Shown here: positions 26,901 through 36,148 of the stretch, piece by piece
How positions within the stretch are numbered: position 1 is the stretch's first letter
How the letters are laid out: each line of letters opens with the position of its first letter
Source: Xanthocytophaga agilis
GTDB lineage: Bacteria; Bacteroidota; Bacteroidia; Cytophagales; 172606-1
Reading direction: 5' to 3'
Assembly (NCBI RefSeq): GCF_030068605.1
Contig: NZ_JASJOU010000004.1
Span: forward strand, 248,001 to 312,000
Length of the DNA stretch: 64,000 nucleotides
The notes under the pieces: generated by a model
The model's input: the letters and a program-made list of their open reading frames with translations, nothing else
Told to the model about the DNA's origin: nothing
Database searches by the model: none
Position numbers and translations under genes: made by a program

Positions 26901-27158
26901 TCTTATTATGTAGAATCAGGAAATTATGCCAGATTAACCAACCTACAAATTGCTTACAAATTGCCAGCGACATTGTTAAATCGCTTTGGTATTGAAAGAG
27001 CGAAAATATATGTTCAAAGTACCAACTTGTTTACTATAAGCAAATATTCTGGATTAGATCCTGGTGTAGGTGGTGCTGCTGACCAGAACCTGGGAATTGA
27101 TGTTGGTAACCCTCCTGTAACAAGAGGTTTTAATATTGGACTTAATGTTGGCTTCTAA
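23919..27158 (+). CDS. SusC/RagA-type TonB-dependent outer-membrane transporter
   Basis: 1079 residues. The signal peptide MKHNYLRASVLLCLVFLC...AFAQ is followed by a CarboxypepD_reg-like domain (TVTGKVTSQEDGGVLPGVSV, then TDANGKYSIAV, FIGFTTEEV; residues 29-105). The plug domain follows (EVVVTGYTTENRREVTGAV; QALQGRISGVTV; PLYIVDGIPVG; residues 110-225). A long beta-barrel ends in the aromatic GLNVGF signature of outer-membrane insertion. It imports oligosaccharides or other large ligands using the TonB motor, with SusD (63 bases downstream) as the extracellular lid. The adjoining GH31 gene suggests an alpha-glucoside ligand, but specificity cannot be read. Confidence 0.96.
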   Translation: MKHNYLRASVLLCLVFLCSVVGAFAQTTVTGKVTSQEDGGVLPGVSVSVKGTTRGTTTDANGKYSIAVDGPTSVLVFSFIGFTTEEVSVGNRSVVDVPLTADLQALSEVVVTGYTTENRREVTGAVATVKSKDLVAVPSGNVEQALQGRISGVTVITNGQPGTNSIVRLRGFGAFGGNEPLYIVDGIPVGSTDFLQPDDIESVTALKDAPSASIYGARAANGVIIYTTKKGKKGDGKLHVSYDGVFGVTTPGKVDNILNPQEQADWTWNAIRNTATQLGKTPVFESQQYGNGATPVLPDYILVGSNTGVRGTINLEEERAKYNVNPDKGSIYSVMKANKAGTNWWDAITQNAILNRHTLSFSGGGEKSQFYLSFGMQDQQGIIIHQNFKRYSFRINSEHNLSKNIRIGQNVVGLYISRQGLIGGNGGRGASGEETQVLSAFRMPAIIPVYDEFGGYAGTLAGGFNNPRNPVAERNRAADNRGYNIGAIGNVYAEVDVIKGLTLRSSFGGGISAGYYNYYNRPSYENSENNSTFTYGEGASAYKNWVFTNTARYQNKFGAHGIDVLAGVEALNTNNGRQLEARGQNPFSTDINYIILPNVGNQNVNRDATFYTLGVNFYSLFGRVQYNFSEKYILNGVLRRDGSSRFGANTRYGVFPAVSAAWRISAEPFMKDIPFISDLKIRGGWGQMGNSNNVDPYNQFSLFESNLGRAYYDIAGGNGAPAEGFYRSRIGNPNAKWETSTTSNIGVDGTFLDGKVELVLDVWRKDTKDLLYTLETPAVVGPLAADPAINIGKMRNQGIDLQIINRGNIVSDLTYEVNVTGSWLKNEVIALAPGVDYFEPYSMRGITPVRNQIGQPISAFFGYKVIGLFQNQEEVNSAPSQDGKGIGRFRYADINGDNKITPDDRTPLGSPVPKFNGGLNLTLGYKNIELVAYLYAALGAKVFNLSRWYTDFYPSFKGAAIGNRVKESFTFENGGNTVPIFEDASNLSTNTVSNSYYVESGNYARLTNLQIAYKLPATLLNRFGIERAKIYVQSTNLFTISKYSGLDPGVGGAADQNLGIDVGNPPVTRGFNIGLNVGF

Positions 27159-27221
27159 TCGATTGGTTATCCTGTTAAATAAAAGTATGTGATTTCCAAT
27201 CATCCAAAAAACTGAATCTAT

Positions 27222-28946
27222 ATGAGAAAAATATTTAAAAATAAACTTATTTATCTTGCACTGGGTGCCTTATTTCTAGGGCCTGTTGCTTGTAAAGATT
27301 CCTTTCTAGATCAACCTGTTACAGGACAAATTACAGATGCTCAGCTAGCCACTCAAAAAGGGTTGGAAGGTTTGCTGGTTGGTGTTTATTCTGTAATGAA
27401 TGGTCGTGATGCCAGTGCAGCCTGGCATGCAGGTGCTTCTAACTGGATGTGGGGAAGTATTCGGGGAGGAGATGCTAATAAAGGTACAAACTCTGGTGAC
27501 TTTTCCAGTATGAACCCTGTTGAACGCTTTGAAACAGATCCAAACAATACGGAAGTACTTGGCAAATGGAGAGGTTGTTTTGAAGGAATTGCCCGTGCCA
27601 ATAAACTTCTTTCTTTAATTCCATTGGCTACTGATGTGGATGAAGCTGTGCTGACTCGGATTACAGGTGAGGCTCGCTTCCTCAGAGGACACTACTATTT
27701 TGAGCTAAAGAAAAACTTTAACATGGCTCCTTGGGTAGATGAAACGTTAGATTACTCTACAGGTATAGCTGATGTGAAGAATGATACAGACCTGTGGCCT
27801 AATATTCAAGCAGATTTTCAATTTGCTTTTGATAATTTACCTGAAGCGCAGGCACAAGTTGGTAGAGCTAATAAGTGGGCTGCTGGTGCATATTTGGGCA
27901 AGTGCCTTCTTTTTCAAGAGAAATTTACTGAGGCAAAAGCAATTCTTGATCAGGTGATTGCTAATGGCAAGACTTCAGATGGTAAAAAGTATGCACTATA
28001 TCCAAACTTTAATGGATTGTTTCGTTTTGCAAATGAAAACTCTGCTGAATCTGTATTTGCCTATCAGGCAACAGGGAAGGCTCAAAACGTAAATAATTCA
28101 AACCAAGACATGGCCATGAATTATCCTTACAACGTTTTGCCTGGTAACTGTTGTGGTTTCTTTGCCCCTAGTTTTGAATTAGCTAGTTCATACCGTACCA
28201 ATGCATCCGGATTGCCATTACTGGATGGTTCTTATAGATTGCCTGCAAATGAACTAAAGACTGATCAGGGATTAAAGAGCGATGCTCCTTTTACGCCTGA
28301 TACAGGTCCTGTCGACCCTCGTTTAGATATTACTATAGGTCGCAGAGGTGTTGAATTTCTGGATTGGGGCCCACATGCTGGGTATTCCTGGATACGGGAT
28401 CAGTCGTATGCTGGACCGTACACACCTAAGAAGTATACTTACGCAAAATCTGAAACTTCAACATTAGATGGTAGTGGCTGGACTCCCGGTTATTTGGCAG
28501 TTAACTTCATGATCATTCGCTATGCAGATGTATTGCTAATGGCTGCTGAATGTGAAGTAGAGGTTGGAAGCTTGGAAAAAGCCCGTGAATATGTAAATAT
28601 GATTCGTGATAGAGCGGCAAATCCTGCTGGATTTGTTGGTGCTACTGTTAACTATCAGATTGAGCCTTATCCTGCATCTGATTTTGATACACAAGCTAAA
28701 GCTCGCGAACGGGTTCGGTTTGAACGTAAACTGGAACTTGCACTAGAAGGTCATAGATTCTATGATTTGGTAAGATGGGGTATTGAAGAGGAAACTCTTA
28801 ATACTTATCTGAATTATGAATCGGCAAAGATTCCATCTCACTTTAATGGTGCTACTTTTACAACAAAACATTCGATATTGCCGATTCCACAGAGAGAAAT
28901 TGACCTTCAAGGAAAAGATATCCTGACACAAAATCCAGGTTTCTAA
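27222..28946 (+). CDS. RagB/SusD-type surface glycan-binding lipoprotein
   Basis: 574 residues. The signal peptide ends in a lipobox (FLGPVAC, Cys24), then KDSFLDQPVTGQIT, a typical SusD start. TPR-like helices carry the family blocks LTRITGEARFLRGHYYFELKK, NKWAAGAYLGKCLLFQEKFTEAKAILDQVI, FMIIRYADVLLMAAECEVEVGSLEKAREYVNMIRDRAAN and a C-terminal RFERKLELALEGHRFYDLVRWG. It caps the SusC barrel on the cell surface and binds the ligand. It is co-transcribed with SusC; a terminator follows 28 bases after the stop, so the downstream FG-GAP gene has its own transcript. Confidence 0.96.
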   Translation: MRKIFKNKLIYLALGALFLGPVACKDSFLDQPVTGQITDAQLATQKGLEGLLVGVYSVMNGRDASAAWHAGASNWMWGSIRGGDANKGTNSGDFSSMNPVERFETDPNNTEVLGKWRGCFEGIARANKLLSLIPLATDVDEAVLTRITGEARFLRGHYYFELKKNFNMAPWVDETLDYSTGIADVKNDTDLWPNIQADFQFAFDNLPEAQAQVGRANKWAAGAYLGKCLLFQEKFTEAKAILDQVIANGKTSDGKKYALYPNFNGLFRFANENSAESVFAYQATGKAQNVNNSNQDMAMNYPYNVLPGNCCGFFAPSFELASSYRTNASGLPLLDGSYRLPANELKTDQGLKSDAPFTPDTGPVDPRLDITIGRRGVEFLDWGPHAGYSWIRDQSYAGPYTPKKYTYAKSETSTLDGSGWTPGYLAVNFMIIRYADVLLMAAECEVEVGSLEKAREYVNMIRDRAANPAGFVGATVNYQIEPYPASDFDTQAKARERVRFERKLELALEGHRFYDLVRWGIEEETLNTYLNYESAKIPSHFNGATFTTKHSILPIPQREIDLQGKDILTQNPGF

Positions 28947-28974
28947 TAGTTGATATAAGTGAAAATCTCATAAA

Positions 28975-29006
28975 AGAGATGGTATATATTACCATCTCTT
29001 TTTTTC
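28975..29006 (+). terminator. Rho-independent terminator of the susCD-like operon
   Basis: AGAGATGGTA (28975-28984) and TACCATCTCT (28990-28999) form a 10-bp stem with a 5-base loop, followed by seven T. Confidence 0.92.
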
Positions 29007-29133
29007 TGTCAGATAAAAAGTCATAAACTTTTTTGTCTCTTTATAAAGTACTATATTATTGTCTGAATAATACAGTTTTTCTTAGCTATTACTTAAAAAC
29101 AGAAGTGCTTGCAAAGGCCTGTCAGTTGTACTT

Positions 29134-32100
29134 ATGAAAATAGTAGTTTGTATATTTATTGTTTTTGTTGGATTCGTTTCCTGTAAGCAAAACCCTGATA
29201 CACTTTTCCGACTTGTGCCTGCAGATCAATCAAATATTACTTTTACCAACACAATTACAGAGAGCGACACCATGAATATCTTGGTTCAGGAGTTTATCTA
29301 TAATGGTGGTGGTGTGGGAGCAGGAGACTTTAATGGAGATGGATTGGTGGATTTGTATTTCAGTGGAAATATGGTACCAAATAAACTCTACATCAATAAG
29401 GGAAATTTATCTTTTGAAGATATAACAGAGCAAGCAGGAGTGAATGGTAGTGGAAAGTGGTGTTCAGGTGTAGTTGTGGTAGATATAAACCAGGATGGAC
29501 GCCAGGATATTTATGTTGGAGCAACAATAAAAGCGGACTCCGCCAGCCGGGCTAACCTACTTTATATCAATCAGGGAAATAATGCTGATGGAGTGCCTAC
29601 TTTTACAGAAGAGGCTGCCAAATATGGCATTGATGACAAAGGACATACTACTACTGCGGCTTTTTTTGATTATGATAAGGATGGTGATCTGGATTTGTAT
29701 GTGCTCGAAGATGTAATTAATAAAAATATTCCTACCAACTACCGGAAGAAAGTCACGGATGGTTCTTTTGCCAATAATGACCAGTTGTATCGAAATAATG
29801 GCAATGGTACATTTACCAATGTTACCAAACAGGCAGGTATCATCTATGAAGGCTTCGGACTTGGATTGAATATCTCAGATATAAATTTAGATGGTTGGCC
29901 GGATATTTATGTAACCAACGATTATATATCTAATGATTTGTTGTATATCAACAACCATGATGGAACATTTACCAATCAGGCCGAGAAATATCTCAAACAT
30001 ACTTGTTACTCTGCTATGGGCAACGATGTGGTGGATATTAATAATGATGGATTGGTAGATATTGTAGCATTGGATATGCTACCAGAAGACAATCTGCGGA
30101 AAAAACGAATGATTGGTGCAAATAAATATACCGATTATATTAATAATAAGGAATATGGCTATCTGCACCAATATGTACGAAATGTATTACAGATTAATAA
30201 TGGAATAACTCCGGATGGGCATCCGACATTCAGTGAAATTGGGCAACTCGCAGGTATTTATCAAACCGATTGGAGCTGGGCGCCTCTGGTAGCTGATTTT
30301 GATAATGATGGTAACCGGGATATTATTATTACCAATGGATTTCCCAGAGATGTAACCGACCGCGACTTTGCTATGTATCGTGCTGGTCCGGCAGGAGCAG
30401 TGGCTAGTCCGATGATGCTGGTTGATTCTATCCCAATTGCTCGGGTGGCTGATTATGCTTTTCGCAATAATGGCAATCTTCAGTTTGAAGATGTATCAGA
30501 GAAATGGGGATTGAAAGTACCTGCTTTCTCTAATGGAGCTGTCTATGCCGATCTGGATAATGATGGTGATCTGGATGTAGTAATTAATAATATCAACGAC
30601 CCTGCGTTTGTCTACGAGAATCAGTTGAATAAACCCGAAAATAAAGATAAAGCACATTATCTAAGAGTAAAACTGGATGCCGCACCTGGTCGTACTTCTG
30701 GTCTGGCTACAAAGATACGTATACTGTATGGAAAGGGTAAACAACAGTTTTACGAACATTCTCCGTATCGTGGGTATACATCTACAGTGGAAAGTGTAGC
30801 CCATTTTGGGCTAGGAAACGTTACAACCATAGATTCTCTGGAAGTATTCTGGCCGGATGGTAAGTATCAGTTACTACAAAATGTGTCAGCAGATCAGGTT
30901 ATTACTGTACACTACAAAGAAGCTGGAAAAGAACTGGTCTTTCAACCCTATCCGAGTAACACTACAATGCCTCTAATGAAAGATGTTACAACGGCATCAG
31001 GTATTGTATTTATTCATACAGAAAAAGATAAAATAGATTTTAACGTTCAAAGTACCCTTCCACATAAATTCTCTCAGGATGGTCCCGGGCTTGCAGTCGG
31101 AGATATAAACAATGATGGATTGGATGACATATATATTGGTGGAGCGGCTTCTCAGGAGGGAATTGTATATCAGCAAACTTCAGACGGTAAGTTTAACCAG
31201 GTAAGTGCAATAACTGAAAAAGGGAAGCAGTCAGAAGATGAAGGTGCTTTGTTTTTTGATGCAGATCAGGATGGCGATCAGGATTTATATGTGGTAAGTG
31301 GTAGTTATGAGTTTGCTGCTGATACATTGTCATTAAGACATCGTTTTTACAGGAATGCAGGGAATGGTAAACTCATACCTGATCCGGACGCCTTACCTGT
31401 CTTTTATTCAGCAGGCTCCTGTGTTAGAGCTGCAGATTATGATCGGGATGGCGATCTGGATTTATTTGTGGGCGGACGTGTTGTTCCCGGACATTATCCT
31501 ATTACTCCTGATAGTTATTTGCTAGTGAATGATGGAAAAGGCAAATTTACAGATCAGACAAAGCAAGTGGCTCCGGAATTGAAAAAAGCTGGCTTGATTA
31601 CAGATGCAATCTGGTCTGATTATGATAATGATGGTTGGGTTGATCTAATTATAGCAGGAGAGTGGATGCCGGTTACATTCTTTAAAACACAGAATGGAAA
31701 ACTGGTAAAACAGGGCCAAACAGGTGTAGAAAAATCAATAGGTTGGTGGAATAGCCTGGCTGCTGCTGATATAGACAATGATGGAGATATGGACTACATA
31801 GCAGGTAATCTGGGGCTAAACTCTAATTACAAATGTTCTCCAGAACTTCCATTTAGTATGTATGCCAATGACTTTGATAATAATGGTAAAATGGACCCGA
31901 TTCTGGTATGTTATGGAAAAGATGAAACAGGAGAGATACACTCATTCCCAATTCATTCTCGTGATGATCTGGTAACACTGCTTTTACGGGTACGACGTGA
32001 GTTTCCTTATTATAATATTTATGGAAAAGCAGATATTAATAAGATTCTGAAAGAAGAAGAACAGAAGAATGCTATTGCTTATCATGCTACCCAGTTTGCT

Positions 32101-32688
32101 TCCAGTTACCTGGAAAATAAAGGGAATGGAAAGTTTGAACTTCACATCTTACCAATTCAGGCACAGGTGGCTCCTGTCTTTGGAATACAGGCACAGGATA
32201 TGGATCAGGACGGAAATGCAGATCTGCTTTTGACTGGAAACAACTATGCAGGAGAAACATTTACGGGTCGGTATGATGCTTTTGTTGGACTATATCTGAA
32301 AGGAGATGGGAAGGGTGGATTTAAACCTCTTTCTATTCGTCAAAGTAACTTTTTTGTAGATGGAGACGCTAAAGCTTTGGCGCGAATATACACCAGTAAG
32401 GGGGATGAGCTATACTTAGCTACCCAAAATCTGGACAGTCTGAAAGTATTTACCTCTGTTAGTAAACCCGCTCAGCAGATTGTGCGGTTACAAGCAATGG
32501 ATGCCTGGGCTGAGATGATGTTGAAAGATGGAAGAAAACGAAAGGTGGATTTACCCTATGGAGGTTCTTACTTATCACAATCAGCTCGAGTGCTGACGAT
32601 TCCAGAAGGTGTGTCTGCTGTAAAGATTTATTCCTTTGATGGGAAGTCTCGTGAGATCAGTGAATCCAAAATTGCTGCTCACAAGTAA
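29134..32688 (+). CDS. Giant FG-GAP/VCBS and ASPIC-domain lipoprotein (CRTAC1-like)
   Basis: 1184 residues. MKIVVCIFIVFVGFVSC is a lipoprotein signal (Cys17). I count about fourteen calcium-binding FG-GAP loops of DxNxDG type (for example GDFNGDGLVDLY, DYDKDGDLDLYV, DINNDGLDDIYI, DYDNDGWVDLII). They are split into two sets around an ASPIC/UnbV domain (SPYRGYTSTVESVAHFGLG and SLEVFWPDG, about residues 545-600). This is a two-propeller surface protein with no catalytic motif. Its kind often sits next to SusC/SusD pairs in Bacteroidota, where a binding or scaffold role is assumed. It has its own terminator. Confidence 0.92.
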   Translation: MKIVVCIFIVFVGFVSCKQNPDTLFRLVPADQSNITFTNTITESDTMNILVQEFIYNGGGVGAGDFNGDGLVDLYFSGNMVPNKLYINKGNLSFEDITEQAGVNGSGKWCSGVVVVDINQDGRQDIYVGATIKADSASRANLLYINQGNNADGVPTFTEEAAKYGIDDKGHTTTAAFFDYDKDGDLDLYVLEDVINKNIPTNYRKKVTDGSFANNDQLYRNNGNGTFTNVTKQAGIIYEGFGLGLNISDINLDGWPDIYVTNDYISNDLLYINNHDGTFTNQAEKYLKHTCYSAMGNDVVDINNDGLVDIVALDMLPEDNLRKKRMIGANKYTDYINNKEYGYLHQYVRNVLQINNGITPDGHPTFSEIGQLAGIYQTDWSWAPLVADFDNDGNRDIIITNGFPRDVTDRDFAMYRAGPAGAVASPMMLVDSIPIARVADYAFRNNGNLQFEDVSEKWGLKVPAFSNGAVYADLDNDGDLDVVINNINDPAFVYENQLNKPENKDKAHYLRVKLDAAPGRTSGLATKIRILYGKGKQQFYEHSPYRGYTSTVESVAHFGLGNVTTIDSLEVFWPDGKYQLLQNVSADQVITVHYKEAGKELVFQPYPSNTTMPLMKDVTTASGIVFIHTEKDKIDFNVQSTLPHKFSQDGPGLAVGDINNDGLDDIYIGGAASQEGIVYQQTSDGKFNQVSAITEKGKQSEDEGALFFDADQDGDQDLYVVSGSYEFAADTLSLRHRFYRNAGNGKLIPDPDALPVFYSAGSCVRAADYDRDGDLDLFVGGRVVPGHYPITPDSYLLVNDGKGKFTDQTKQVAPELKKAGLITDAIWSDYDNDGWVDLIIAGEWMPVTFFKTQNGKLVKQGQTGVEKSIGWWNSLAAADIDNDGDMDYIAGNLGLNSNYKCSPELPFSMYANDFDNNGKMDPILVCYGKDETGEIHSFPIHSRDDLVTLLLRVRREFPYYNIYGKADINKILKEEEQKNAIAYHATQFASSYLENKGNGKFELHILPIQAQVAPVFGIQAQDMDQDGNADLLLTGNNYAGETFTGRYDAFVGLYLKGDGKGGFKPLSIRQSNFFVDGDAKALARIYTSKGDELYLATQNLDSLKVFTSVSKPAQQIVRLQAMDAWAEMMLKDGRKRKVDLPYGGSYLSQSARVLTIPEGVSAVKIYSFDGKSREISESKIAAHK

Positions 32689-32711
32689 GTTATAACTGAA
32701 TATTAATTCAA

Positions 32712-32743
32712 CGCTATCTGTGATCTGTATATCACAGGTAGCG
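32712..32743 (+). terminator. Hairpin terminator after the FG-GAP gene
   Basis: CGCTATCTGTGAT (32712-32724) pairs with ATCACAGGTAGCG (32731-32743), 13 bp with one wobble, followed by CTTGTCTTTT. Confidence 0.75.
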
Positions 32744-32900
32744 CTTGTCTTTTCAATAGCTATACCATCCACTTATTTCAAACATTCTGAAGATCCAGTC
32801 GTTGAAGGAATAAATACTTATATCCTGAAGTAGGTATATTCTTTGTGTGTATGCAAAGAATAGATAACTTTATTCACTTTTGTCTAATTCCTTATCTGAT

Positions 32901-35513
32901 ATGATCTCGTCGACTTCTTTTGTTTCTGCTCATACTATAGATCCTGTAGCGAATCCTGATGCAATGATCATTCGCGGTGATGTCCGGTTTACTATACTGA
33001 CATCACAGATGATTCGTATGGAGTGGGCTCCTGAAGCTACTTTTGAGGATTCTGCCTCTTTTGTATTTATCAATCGGAATATGCCAGTGCCTCCCTATAC
33101 GATAGAAGAGAATGGTGAGTGGCTGATTATTCATACAGAGAAGCTGTTATTAAAGTATAAAATAGGGTCTGGAGAGTTTAAAGAAGATAATTTGTCTATT
33201 GGGTTAGACTTGAGTGGCAGACAGATCAGGTGGCAGCCAGGCAAGGAAGATACAGGTAATCTGAGAGGTACAAATCGTACACTGGATAGGGCGGAAGGTG
33301 CTGTAGAGATTGAGCCTGGCATCTTGTCAAGAGATGGGTGGACAATTGTGGATGATTCTGAACGGCCATTACTGGCTGAAGATGGAGATTGGGCATGGAT
33401 AAAAGCACGTCCGCAACGTAATCGTCAGGATTTGTATTTCTTCGGGTATGGACATAACTATCGGCAGGCTCTATATGATTATACACTAGTAGCTGGAAAG
33501 ATTCCTATGCCTCCACGGTTTGTTTTTGGCTTCTGGTGGTCACGCTACTGGCCTTATACAGAAGAAGAGATGCGCCATCTGGTAAAAGAGTTTCAGATTC
33601 ATAATGTTCCTGTCGATGTGCTTGTGGTGGATATGGACTGGCACACTACCTTTCTGAAAGACTGGTGGAAGAAAGAAAAGGATCAGGCAGGAGAACGAAA
33701 AGGGTGGACAGGCTTTACCTGGAATAAAACGCTTTTTCCAAGTCCCAAAGCATTTCTGGACTGGACTAGAAAAAAAGATCTGAAAGTGACATTGAATCTG
33801 CATCCAGCCTCAGGGATTCAGCCACACGAAGACGCCTATCCGGCAGTAGCAAAAGCTATGGGGATAGATCCGGATTCTCAAAAATATGTTCCCTTTGACA
33901 TTGTTGACAAAAAATTTGCTCAAGCCTATCTGGATCTGGTATTACGGCCTCTGGAAGAAGAGGGTGTAGATTTTTGGTGGCTGGACTGGCAACAATGGAG
34001 TACTACAAACATACCCGGTATGAGTCCAACGATGTGGCTTAATTATGTGCATTATGCAGATATGGAGCGACAAGGCAAAGTACGTCCATTAATTTTCCAT
34101 CGCTGGGGTGGACTAGGTAACCATAGATATCCGATTGGATTTTCTGGCGACTCAGTTTGTGTATGGAAGTCCCTTGATTTTCAGCCTTATTTTACAGCTA
34201 CTGCAGCCAATGTTGGCTGTGCATACTGGAGCCATGATATAGGTGGACACATGCCTGGACCAATATCGCCTGAATTATTTCTGCGATGGCTACAGTTTGG
34301 GGCATTTAGTCCTGTGCTACGTACCCACACTTCTAAAAATGCCAACGCCGAGAGACGTATATGGGCTTATCCACATGAGTATTTTCTGATGATGCGTGAA
34401 GTGATTCTCCTTCGTTATGCGCTGATCCCATATATCTATACAGAAGCCCGTAAAACATATGAGACAGGGGTGGCTTTTATGCGTCCTATGTATTATGATT
34501 ATCCGGAAGCAGAAGAAGCATATACATTTACCCAGCAATACATGTTTGGTGATAATATGATTGTAGCACCAGTTACAGAGTCGGTATCAGACTATAACAG
34601 ACTCGCCAAACAAAGAATATGGCTTCCGGAGGGTACCTGGGTAGAGTGGTTTAGTGGACAATATTTTGTTGGACCAAGGGTGATTGAACGTCATTTTGAT
34701 TTAGATGAGATTCCTTTATATGTACGGGCTGGTTCTGTTATTCCAATGATGAGTACGCAAAAAATAACTCCTGTAGCTGAGAAACCTTTGGAGCATCTGG
34801 TACTGACCGTACTACCAGCCCGGCATGGTGAAACCCGTTTGTATGAGGACGAATACAATACTAATGGTTATTTGGAAGGGCGATATACCTGGACTTCCAT
34901 AGCTCAACACATGCCAGATGATGATACATTGATCATACGCATTAATCCGGTTGAAGGGGCTTATCCATCTGGTCCTTCTGAACGTAGTTATCAAATTCAT
35001 GTACGTGGCATTTTACCACCTAAAGCCATATATTGCAACCAGAATGAGGTCCCCTATGAGTTTATGGAAGAAGATGTAGATTCTGTAGACTTTCACTGGC
35101 AGTATGAAGGCAATCAGATTGCTACAATTATTACGCTGGATAAGCTTTCTGTACATGAGCCTGTAGAAGTTGTTTTAAAGCTTCAACCTATTGATAATCT
35201 GGATTTACTCAACGGTGTACAAGGCAAGATTTCTCGTCTGAAGAAAGTAATGCATTTGCTTAATAAGCATGCTACCAAAACAAAAGACTGGTCCCCGGAC
35301 TTTTTGGTAGAAGCTGCACAGGCTGGAAACCGGATGTCATTACGTCCAGAGACCGTAATGCAGGAGCTACTAAAGATTGAAGATATTGTACCTAAAGTAA
35401 TTCAGGAAATTTATCCGGTGGAAGGAGATAGTGGCGCAGAAAAGCTTGCTGTTTTGCAACTTAAAACATTACTTAAATACGATTCTGGTTTGTTTGCTCC
35501 TCGAAAAGGATAG
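32901..35513 (+). CDS. Glycoside hydrolase family 31 alpha-glucosidase-like enzyme
   Basis: 870 residues from the ATG at 32901; an in-frame TTG at 32880 would add seven residues, and neither has a clear Shine-Dalgarno. GH31 blocks are PRFVFGFWWSRYWPYTEEEM, VPVDVLVVDMDWH, the nucleophile region VDFWWLDWQQW (D362), HRWGGLGNHRYPIGFSGD with the acid/base D417, then YWSHDIGGHM and SPVLRTHT. There is no signal peptide, so it is probably cytoplasmic or at most periplasmic by an unseen route. About 120 C-terminal residues form an unusual helical extension (KVMHLLNKHATKTKDW; VLQLKTLLKYD). It likely cleaves short alpha-glucosides or xylosides taken up by the SusCD pair. Confidence 0.92.
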   Translation: MISSTSFVSAHTIDPVANPDAMIIRGDVRFTILTSQMIRMEWAPEATFEDSASFVFINRNMPVPPYTIEENGEWLIIHTEKLLLKYKIGSGEFKEDNLSIGLDLSGRQIRWQPGKEDTGNLRGTNRTLDRAEGAVEIEPGILSRDGWTIVDDSERPLLAEDGDWAWIKARPQRNRQDLYFFGYGHNYRQALYDYTLVAGKIPMPPRFVFGFWWSRYWPYTEEEMRHLVKEFQIHNVPVDVLVVDMDWHTTFLKDWWKKEKDQAGERKGWTGFTWNKTLFPSPKAFLDWTRKKDLKVTLNLHPASGIQPHEDAYPAVAKAMGIDPDSQKYVPFDIVDKKFAQAYLDLVLRPLEEEGVDFWWLDWQQWSTTNIPGMSPTMWLNYVHYADMERQGKVRPLIFHRWGGLGNHRYPIGFSGDSVCVWKSLDFQPYFTATAANVGCAYWSHDIGGHMPGPISPELFLRWLQFGAFSPVLRTHTSKNANAERRIWAYPHEYFLMMREVILLRYALIPYIYTEARKTYETGVAFMRPMYYDYPEAEEAYTFTQQYMFGDNMIVAPVTESVSDYNRLAKQRIWLPEGTWVEWFSGQYFVGPRVIERHFDLDEIPLYVRAGSVIPMMSTQKITPVAEKPLEHLVLTVLPARHGETRLYEDEYNTNGYLEGRYTWTSIAQHMPDDDTLIIRINPVEGAYPSGPSERSYQIHVRGILPPKAIYCNQNEVPYEFMEEDVDSVDFHWQYEGNQIATIITLDKLSVHEPVEVVLKLQPIDNLDLLNGVQGKISRLKKVMHLLNKHATKTKDWSPDFLVEAAQAGNRMSLRPETVMQELLKIEDIVPKVIQEIYPVEGDSGAEKLAVLQLKTLLKYDSGLFAPRKG

Positions 35514-35548
35514 CAACTGGAATAAATTTTATATCAGAACTGACGTCA

Positions 35549-36118
35549 ATGGAATTAACACACCAGAACAAAACTTTTGAGAAAGTAATCTATTCAGGAA
35601 AAGATATTCGCAATAGAGAGTTTGAGAAATGTGCCTTTCATTCCTGCGATTTTTCTGAAAGCCATTTTAGTTCAAGCCGCTTTAGCGATTGTGTTTTTAT
35701 AAATTGCAATCTGGCAATGATGAAGCTAACCCGATGTACTATACATAATGCTTCTTTTAAAGATTGTAAACTGATTGGGGTAAATTTTAGTACTTGTGAA
35801 GATTTTCTCTTTAGTGTTCGGTTTGAAAATTGTGTGCTGGACTATGCCTCCTTTGTTCAGAAGAAGATGCCAAAAACGCATTTTGTGAACTCCTCACTCA
35901 AACATGTGGCATTTGGTAATACAGACCTGCATCATGTGGTATTTGCCAATACCGATCTGGAAAATGCTGAGTTTGATAGAACCAATCTGAAAGATGCTGA
36001 TTTGGTAACAGCCTATAATTATATTATTGATCCGGAAAGGAACCTATTAAAAAATGCCCGTATCTCATTATTTGGAGCTGCGGGCATTTTAGCAAAATAT
36101 GGTATTAAGGTAGAATAA
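35549..36118 (+). CDS. Pentapeptide repeat protein
   Basis: 189 residues made of tandem five-residue repeats with central F/L and Asn/Asp/Ser turns: FEKCAFHSCDFSESHFSSSRF, then NLAMMKLTRCTIHNASFKDC, TDLHHVVFANTDLENAEFDRTNLKDADL. This gives a right-handed quadrilateral beta-helix over most of the length. The family includes McbG/Qnr-type DNA-mimic gyrase protectors; members of this length and with Cys-rich repeats are common in Bacteroidota and mostly uncharacterised. No signal peptide. It lies 36 bases after the GH31 gene on the same strand, probably by read-through. Confidence 0.9.
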   Translation: MELTHQNKTFEKVIYSGKDIRNREFEKCAFHSCDFSESHFSSSRFSDCVFINCNLAMMKLTRCTIHNASFKDCKLIGVNFSTCEDFLFSVRFENCVLDYASFVQKKMPKTHFVNSSLKHVAFGNTDLHHVVFANTDLENAEFDRTNLKDADLVTAYNYIIDPERNLLKNARISLFGAAGILAKYGIKVE

Positions 36119-36148
36119 CCAGAAAAGTTAAGATATACTCTCTCTGTC

